A DNA stretch of 64,000 nt from JAFGJQ01 sp964495075 (GTDB lineage: Bacteria > Planctomycetota > Phycisphaerae > UBA1845): NCBI GenBank assembly GCA_964495075.1, contig CAZBUJ010000023.1, forward strand, positions 3,140 through 67,139. Direction: 5' to 3'. The first letter of the stretch is position 1, and the number at the start of each line of letters is the position of its first letter. Below are positions 59,312 to 64,000 of the stretch, piece after piece. Both the position numbers and the translations under genes were made by a program. The notes beneath the pieces were generated by a model that was not told the DNA's origin, did not search any database, and worked only from the letters and a program-made list of their open reading frames with translations.

Positions 59312-59724
59312 GGCAGACTTCTCCTTGTATAATTCCACTAAAACCGAGCCCGAATCGACCACTTTGACACGCGCCTCTCCCCGTCGCGCGGTAGAGTAGT
59401 CAAGGAAGTTTCGATTCGTGTGAGTGAGCCGTCAGAAGCATGCAAAGGTTGTGTTATGGACGCGTGTCCGCTACATGAAGAATCGATTAAGATCGACGGG
59501 CGTCGAACACCGACCCGGCTAACCGGGGTCGCGATGCACGGTTACACCGTCGCCGGCCGAGGTTCAGCCCAGCGGTCCCGCCGATGGCGGATGAAGACAG
59601 GTATGTGTCACCGTGCCCGATGGAGCGGCCGGAAGGGCTGCACACGAAGCTCTTCCTACACATGATGTTATGACGGACATCCACAGGACGGTGACGCGTC
59701 CGCACGCGAAAGGCGACGAAACGT
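59312..59724. other. Divergent intergenic region
   Basis: 413 bases between the prepilin-like start and the DUF6125 gene. A short GTG-initiated frame at 59420-59665 begins with CKGCVMDACPL but turns arginine-rich and has no ribosome site, so I do not call it. TATAAT on the plus strand at about 59327 and TTATAC on the minus strand next to the prepilin ribosome site are possible -10 elements. Confidence 0.4.
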
Positions 59725-60234
59725 ATGGAACAACTACGCGATTTGGCAAAAGAAGACCTTCTGAAAGTCATTCAGATTCACGCCGAGAGTTGGCTCGCCC
59801 ACGACGGGTGCTGGTTCCTCGCCGTGGAGGAGAAGTACGGGTTGGAGACGGCCATGGCGCTGGACACCGACGCGTGGCACCACTTCTCGCCGGTGGAAGC
59901 CAAACGCATCATGCGGGCGTTCGACGTCCCGGAGGGCGGAGGGCTCGATGCCCTGGAACAGGCGCTGGGCTTCCGGCTGTACGCGACCGTCAATCCACAG
60001 CGCATCGAACGCCCGGACGCGAACACGCTGATCTACAAGATGATTGACTGTCGCGTGCAGACCGCCCGTCAGCGGAAGAACCTCCCCGCGTTTCCATGCA
60101 AGTCGGTGGGGATCGTCGAGTACGCACGGTTCGCGGAGACCATCGATCCGCGCATCAAGACCCGTTGCCTGCAGTGCCCCCCTGACCCCCGCGCGGGCGC
60201 GGGGTGCGCCTGCGCATGGGAGTTCACGATCTAG
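59725..60234 (+). CDS. DUF6125 family protein
   Basis: A 169-residue cytoplasmic protein. ESWLAHDGCWFLAVEEKYG near the start, DTDAWHHFSPVEAKRIMRAF, and the cysteine-bearing MIDCRVQTARQRKNLPAFPC and IKTRCLQCPPDP are characteristic of DUF6125. Members have two or more conserved cysteines late in the sequence (seen here at about 112, 129 and 151-154), suggesting metal or cofactor binding, but the function is unknown. AAAGG lies about 12 bases before ATG 59725. The PEGA-like gene follows after 34 bases. Confidence 0.8.
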   Translation: MEQLRDLAKEDLLKVIQIHAESWLAHDGCWFLAVEEKYGLETAMALDTDAWHHFSPVEAKRIMRAFDVPEGGGLDALEQALGFRLYATVNPQRIERPDANTLIYKMIDCRVQTARQRKNLPAFPCKSVGIVEYARFAETIDPRIKTRCLQCPPDPRAGAGCACAWEFTI

Positions 60235-60268
60235 GGCCCGAAACGCGGGCTTCAGCCTGAGAAATGCC

Positions 60269-61894
60269 ATGGTCTGGCACTCACAATCACGTTGCCGTTT
60301 GATTCGGGTCGGCTTGATCGCCGCCGCGGCGGCCGGTGCGCCGGCGGGCAGGTCGTCGGCCACCGGGCCCGACGCACCGCCGTCATGGCGATCGAGCGCG
60401 GTGCGACTATCGGTCCACACCGAGCCGGACGGGTGCCTGGTCAAGATCAACACGTGCCTGCTGGTCGACGGCAGCGACCGGCCGCTCAGAACGCCGCTTA
60501 CCGGTATCGAAGTGCCACCGGGCATGTATCGCGTCGAAGTGGTCCATGAAGGGTACGCCACCGCCCGCCGTTGGGTGCGACTCGCGGCACCGTCCGCGGC
60601 ACTGCGCTTCACCCTGGATCGCGCTGACGACACGGCGGTCCCAATGCCGGTGCCCGTCGCCACCACCGCGGGCGAGTCGACTTTCCTTTCCCTCCCCCGC
60701 TATCGATCGAACAGCGCCGATCCGGTCCCGCCGTACGCGACGGAACGCGAGCGGCTGTCCGCCCTGGCCGAACTGACCGGCCGGAACGCGAAGTGGCGCG
60801 TGGCAGCGGACGGGAACCAGGCGTCCGTCCATGCGGACTTTTCGTTTGACGATCCGGCGGACGGGAAGGCCTTCGCGGCGCTGATGGGACGTTGGTCCGT
60901 CGACGATGGCATGCTGCGGGCCAAGGCGACCTACCCCCCGCAGGTGATCTGGGCCATCCCGTTGGCGACCGCGCCCTGTTCGGTGGCCGGCACCGTTCGA
61001 TCAACCGGCGTGTTCGAATTGAATCTGCACGATCCGTTCGCCGCCCGGCTGGCCGGCACGTCCGCCGTGGCCCGGATCCACTTCGGACGAACCCGCGAAT
61101 GGTCCGAGGAAGCGTGGGTGGAATTGTCGAGCGGCGGGCACACGCTCGCCTATCGCCACGGCTTCCGGCTGGCGGATGGATCGCACCATGTGGCATTGGA
61201 TATCAGCCCGTGTCAGGTTCAGGGCCGGCTGTCTCCGTTGTTCGACGGCACCGATCTGAAGGGCCGGTTGACCGCCGATCCGGTACCCGCTCATGTCTAC
61301 GTCGGTGTGGCCGGCGCCGTCGGGAATGAAGTCAACGTGCATGCCCTGCACATTGCAGGTACGGTCGATCTTTACTCGGACGGCATTGACGCGTTGGTGG
61401 GGATTGGCGAGGCCTTCTGGGGCGACGGGCGCCGGGTCACGCTGTGGTTCAGCGGGGACGGGTGTTTCCAGTCTCTGCGTCACAACGGCGCGATCATCGC
61501 GGCGCGATCGCCGACCGACCCGCTGGCGGGCACCCTTGACCCGCCGTTGCGTTGTTGCGTGCTCACGCTTCGGGCGGGTGATGTTCTCGTCTTTGAACTG
61601 AGCGAAGCGGAGGACTTCGCGGCGCTGCGGGTCACTGGCGTGGACGACGCGACGCGGCGAACGGTTCTGGCCTCGAGCCCACTAACCTGGGCGGCCGCCT
61701 CCGGGCGGCCCTCCACGGGCTGGCTCACAGCCGCGACCACAGGGCAGGACGTGCCGGCACGGGTGTCCCGAGGGCAGGCGCCTGCCTTGCGGGACAAGTT
61801 CCGGGCGGCGACGGGGCGTGACTGGCCGGTTCTACCGTTGACCGGTCCGCCGGATGCCCGAGGTCACGCATGGTTGAAGTACGTCGTTCGGTGA
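60269..61894 (+). CDS. Large exported protein with a PEGA-like domain
   Basis: A 541-residue protein of unknown function. Residues 10-27 form an Ala-rich possible signal peptide. Residues 45-120 resemble a PEGA domain: VRLSVHTEPDGCLVKINTCL, PLTGIEVPPGMYRVEVVHEG and YATARRWVRL. From about 160 to 470 it is beta-rich and may hold a concanavalin-like fold (FDLNLHDPFAAR-type and FDGTDLKGRLTADPVPAHVY regions). Start ATG 60269 is 34 bases after the DUF6125 stop, with only a weak ribosome site; an in-frame TTG far upstream overlaps the previous gene and is unlikely. Confidence 0.6.
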   Translation: MVWHSQSRCRLIRVGLIAAAAAGAPAGRSSATGPDAPPSWRSSAVRLSVHTEPDGCLVKINTCLLVDGSDRPLRTPLTGIEVPPGMYRVEVVHEGYATARRWVRLAAPSAALRFTLDRADDTAVPMPVPVATTAGESTFLSLPRYRSNSADPVPPYATERERLSALAELTGRNAKWRVAADGNQASVHADFSFDDPADGKAFAALMGRWSVDDGMLRAKATYPPQVIWAIPLATAPCSVAGTVRSTGVFELNLHDPFAARLAGTSAVARIHFGRTREWSEEAWVELSSGGHTLAYRHGFRLADGSHHVALDISPCQVQGRLSPLFDGTDLKGRLTADPVPAHVYVGVAGAVGNEVNVHALHIAGTVDLYSDGIDALVGIGEAFWGDGRRVTLWFSGDGCFQSLRHNGAIIAARSPTDPLAGTLDPPLRCCVLTLRAGDVLVFELSEAEDFAALRVTGVDDATRRTVLASSPLTWAAASGRPSTGWLTAATTGQDVPARVSRGQAPALRDKFRAATGRDWPVLPLTGPPDARGHAWLKYVVR

Positions 61895-61925
61895 AAGGCA
61901 CCGTTCCATTGGGCGAGGAGCCGTC

Positions 61926-62636
61926 TTGGATCTGTTCGAGATTGCCGACAAGCTGGTTCGTGATCTGAAACCAATGCGGTTCAGCCCGCCGGTGTGCTAC
62001 GTGTACAACCCCCTGATCTACGCGCGGCGGACGTACAATCAGTACATCGATCGCTACGGCCGGGGCGAACGGGAGGTGATCTTGGTCGGCATGAATCCGG
62101 GGCCGTGGGGGATGGCCCAGACCGGGATCCCGTTCGGCGAAGTGACGGCCGTCCGCGACTGGTTGGGCATCGACGCCCCGGTGGGCAAGCCCGCGGTCGA
62201 GCAGCCCCAGCGCCCGGTGCTGGGGCTCGATTGTCCGCGGCGGGAGGTGAGTGGCGACCGGTTGTGGGGCTGGGCACGTGACACGTATACGACACCTGAT
62301 CGATTCTTCCGGCGGTTCTTCGTGGTCAACTACTGCCCGCTCGCGTTTATCGAGGAGTCGGGTCGTAACCGCACCCCGGACAAGCTGCCCGCCGACGAGC
62401 GGGCCCCGTTGCTGGCCGCCTGCGATCGTGCCCTGCAACGGACCATCGCCTACTTCGCGCCGCGCCACGCGATCGGGGTGGGGGCGTTCGCGGAACGTCG
62501 ACTTGGCGCGGTATGCCGCGGTCGTTCCGTGACCGTCGGCCGGATTCCGCACCCGAGCCCCGCCAGTCCGCAGGCAAACCGGGGCTGGGCCGACGCGGCA
62601 TTTGCCGCCTTCGCCGAGATGGGTGTGCGGCTTTGA
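61926..62636 (+). CDS. SMUG1-type single-strand-selective uracil-DNA glycosylase
   Basis: Removes uracil and oxidised pyrimidines from DNA. In 236 residues, motif 1 is VGMNPGPWGMAQTGIPFGE (about 54-72; the asparagine in GMNPGP activates water in this family), FVVNYCPLAF is in the middle, and motif 2 HPSPASPQANRGW (about 209-221) supplies the DNA-intercalating loop. The start is TTG 61926, supported by GAGGAG six bases upstream and by family length. It is followed after 46 bases by the TIGR01777 gene. Confidence 0.9.
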   Translation: MDLFEIADKLVRDLKPMRFSPPVCYVYNPLIYARRTYNQYIDRYGRGEREVILVGMNPGPWGMAQTGIPFGEVTAVRDWLGIDAPVGKPAVEQPQRPVLGLDCPRREVSGDRLWGWARDTYTTPDRFFRRFFVVNYCPLAFIEESGRNRTPDKLPADERAPLLAACDRALQRTIAYFAPRHAIGVGAFAERRLGAVCRGRSVTVGRIPHPSPASPQANRGWADAAFAAFAEMGVRL

Positions 62637-62682
62637 CCACACCGGCGCGTCCCCGTGTTCGGGGCGATGGGGAGGCCATACC

Positions 62683-63585
62683 ATGCACATCGTAATCAGT
62701 GGATCAACCGGGTTGATCGGGTCCGCGTTTGTCGCGTCGGCGACGGCCGACGGACACACGATCACCCGCCTGATACGAACGCACGCTGATGCCCCTGGCA
62801 CCGTGTCCTGGGATCCGGTCGCGGGCCGGTTGCCCGCGTCAGAGCTGGACGGCGCGGACGCGGTGGTGCACTTGGCCGGCGAGAACGTGGCCGGTCGGTG
62901 GACGTCGCAGAAGCGCGCCGCGATCCGCCTCAGCCGCGTGCTGGGCACACGCACGCTGAGCGAGGGACTGGCCCGCCTGGGACAGCCGCCGCGTGTCCTC
63001 GTGGCGGCGTCGGCGACGGGGTATTACGGAAACCGCGGCGACGAGCGGTTGACGGAAACAAGTAAACCGGGTCGCGGCTTTCTGGCGGAGGTGGCCCAGG
63101 AGTGGGAAGCCGCGACGGCGGCGGCGGCGGACGCGGGCATTCGGGTGGTGCACGCGCGGTTCGGGGTGGTGCTTTCGGCGTGGGGTGGCGCCCTGCGGAA
63201 GATGCTGCCGGTCTTTCGGATGGGGATGGGCGGTCGCATCGGTCACGGTCGACAGTACATGAGTTGGATCGCGATCGACGACGTGATCGGCGTGATCCGG
63301 CACGTGCTGCGCGACGACGCGCTGTCGGGCCCGGTCAATGTCACCGCGCCGAACCCGGTCACCAACGCGGAGTTCGTCAAGACGCTCGGGCGCGTGCTGG
63401 GGCGGCCGACGGCGCTCCCGGTGCCGGCCTTCGTCGTGCGGGCGGCGCTGGGCGAGATGGGGGGCGAGATGCTGCTGGCCAGCGTGCGGGTGGAGCCGCG
63501 GCGCCTGCTGACGGCCGGATACGCCTTCTCCTTCGCCGAACTCGAGCCGGCGTTGCGACACGTGTTGTCGCGATCGACGGCGTGA
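62683..63585 (+). CDS. TIGR01777-family NAD(P)-dependent epimerase-like protein
   Basis: An extended SDR protein (SDR39U1 group) of 300 residues with unknown substrate. VISGSTGLIGSAFVASATAD (4-23) is the dinucleotide loop; VVHLAGENVAGRWTSQKRAA, SATGYYGNRGDERLTE (with the catalytic-region tyrosines) and MGMGGRIGHGRQYMSWIAID are family hallmarks, as is the DUF1731-like end ALGEMGGEMLLASVRVEPRR followed by LLTAGYAF. ATG 62683 follows GGGGAGG. Upstream is the SMUG1-type gene. Confidence 0.93.
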   Translation: MHIVISGSTGLIGSAFVASATADGHTITRLIRTHADAPGTVSWDPVAGRLPASELDGADAVVHLAGENVAGRWTSQKRAAIRLSRVLGTRTLSEGLARLGQPPRVLVAASATGYYGNRGDERLTETSKPGRGFLAEVAQEWEAATAAAADAGIRVVHARFGVVLSAWGGALRKMLPVFRMGMGGRIGHGRQYMSWIAIDDVIGVIRHVLRDDALSGPVNVTAPNPVTNAEFVKTLGRVLGRPTALPVPAFVVRAALGEMGGEMLLASVRVEPRRLLTAGYAFSFAELEPALRHVLSRSTA

Positions 63586-63691
63586 CCGGGCTCGGCGGCG
63601 GCGAAGTCAGGCTGGCCCAAGCGGGTGACGTGGAGTACCATGACCGCCGGCCGACCGTTGGCCAGTTACGCTCACGGCGCGGGAGTTCACC

Positions 63692-64000
63692 ATGCATCCT
63701 GACTTATGGACGATTCCGGGCATCAACTACACCATCGCCACCTACCGGGTCACGCTGTTGCTCGCGGTGCTGGTGGGTATCCTGCTGGCCAGTTTTCGCG
63801 CGAAGCGTGCCGGTTTGAAGCCCGGCGTGGTGATCAACTCGGGCCTGATCGGGGCGGTGCTGGGGTTCGTCGGGGCCCGCGGAATGTTCATCCTGCATCA
63901 CCTGTGGGGGTTGGTGCAGTCGGGCAAGATCGGCGTCACCGATGCGATCTTGCTGGGCGGCGGGGGCGAGGTGCTGGGCGGCGTGGTGCTGGGGGTGGCG
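63692..64000 (+). CDS. lgt: Prolipoprotein diacylglyceryl transferase, N-terminal part (cut by window edge)
   Basis: Attaches diacylglycerol to the lipobox cysteine of prolipoproteins. The first 103 residues are visible: a membrane helix after INYTIATYRVTLLLAVLVGI, the cytoplasmic RAKRAGLKPGVVINSGLIGA, and a second helix with VGARGMFILHHLWG, as in Lgt. GGGAG lies seven bases before ATG 63692. The reading frame runs open to the window end, and the catalytic region is outside it. Several lipoproteins in this window would be its substrates. Confidence 0.8.
   Translation, partial: MHPDLWTIPGINYTIATYRVTLLLAVLVGILLASFRAKRAGLKPGVVINSGLIGAVLGFVGARGMFILHHLWGLVQSGKIGVTDAILLGGGGEVLGGVVLGVA

Noticed and set aside
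59420..59665. A small cysteine-containing frame starting at GTG
   Set aside because: The first 25 residues look plausible, but the rest turns into low-complexity Arg/Ser sequence and there is no ribosome site.

Overview
The window comes from a GC-rich, flagellated, didermic bacterium, most likely a planctomycete of the Phycisphaerae type. This is inferred from several things: a prepilin-like protein with a dockerin-style neighbour, a catalytically empty GH10-like protein, an alpha subunit of ATP synthase with an internal insertion, KDO synthesis (KdsA) and OprB-type porin as outer-membrane markers, and a full flagellar rod/ring/hook-filament block. No rRNA, tRNA, CRISPR, prophage or IS transposase was seen.

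Layout: 1-4.7 kb holds kdsA, uvrC, a GbsR/MarR regulator with a perfect palindromic operator, and cmk. 4.8-9.1 kb holds an AIM24/GYF protein and a two-gene ABC exporter whose permease is fused to a CPBP protease. 9.1-12.1 kb holds an exported hypothetical, larB and nnrD. 12.6-18.7 kb is an envelope region: OprB porin, two small lipoproteins, an M48 lipoprotein and an M16 peptidase. 18.9-20.2 kb holds ogt and a BtpA-family gene. 20.3-25.8 kb holds two TMTC-like membrane/TPR proteins on either side of a PAP2 lipoprotein.

25.9-34.6 kb is the complete F-type ATP synthase operon on the minus strand (atpZ, I, B, E, F, H, A, G, D, C). Its last three intergenic gaps (A-G, G-D, D-C) each contain an inverted pair of AT-rich heptamer repeats (NAATTAC units). 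In the G-D gap the pair encloses a four-helix-bundle (S23/IVP-family) gene. Other copies of the repeat lie near both ends of the kdsA-uvrC block and elsewhere. Many begin within a few bases of a stop codon. This repeat plus four-helix-bundle gene is the best candidate in the window for an undescribed element.

34.8-38.1 kb holds asd and a DinG-like helicase. 38.2-50.6 kb is one flagellar block on the minus strand, read from an 81-aa protein through flgF, G, A, H, I, J(N-terminal), N, K and L, then the fliW-csrA-flagellin control module. A sigma-54-like promoter stands at its head. 50.9-64 kb is mixed: a coiled-coil membrane protein, glyA with an overlapping lipoprotein gene, the GH10-like pseudoenzyme, an HhH protein, an unusual sigma factor, a frameshifted prepilin/dockerin locus, a DUF6125 protein, a PEGA-like protein, a SMUG1-type DNA glycosylase, a TIGR01777 epimerase and the start of lgt, cut by the window edge.
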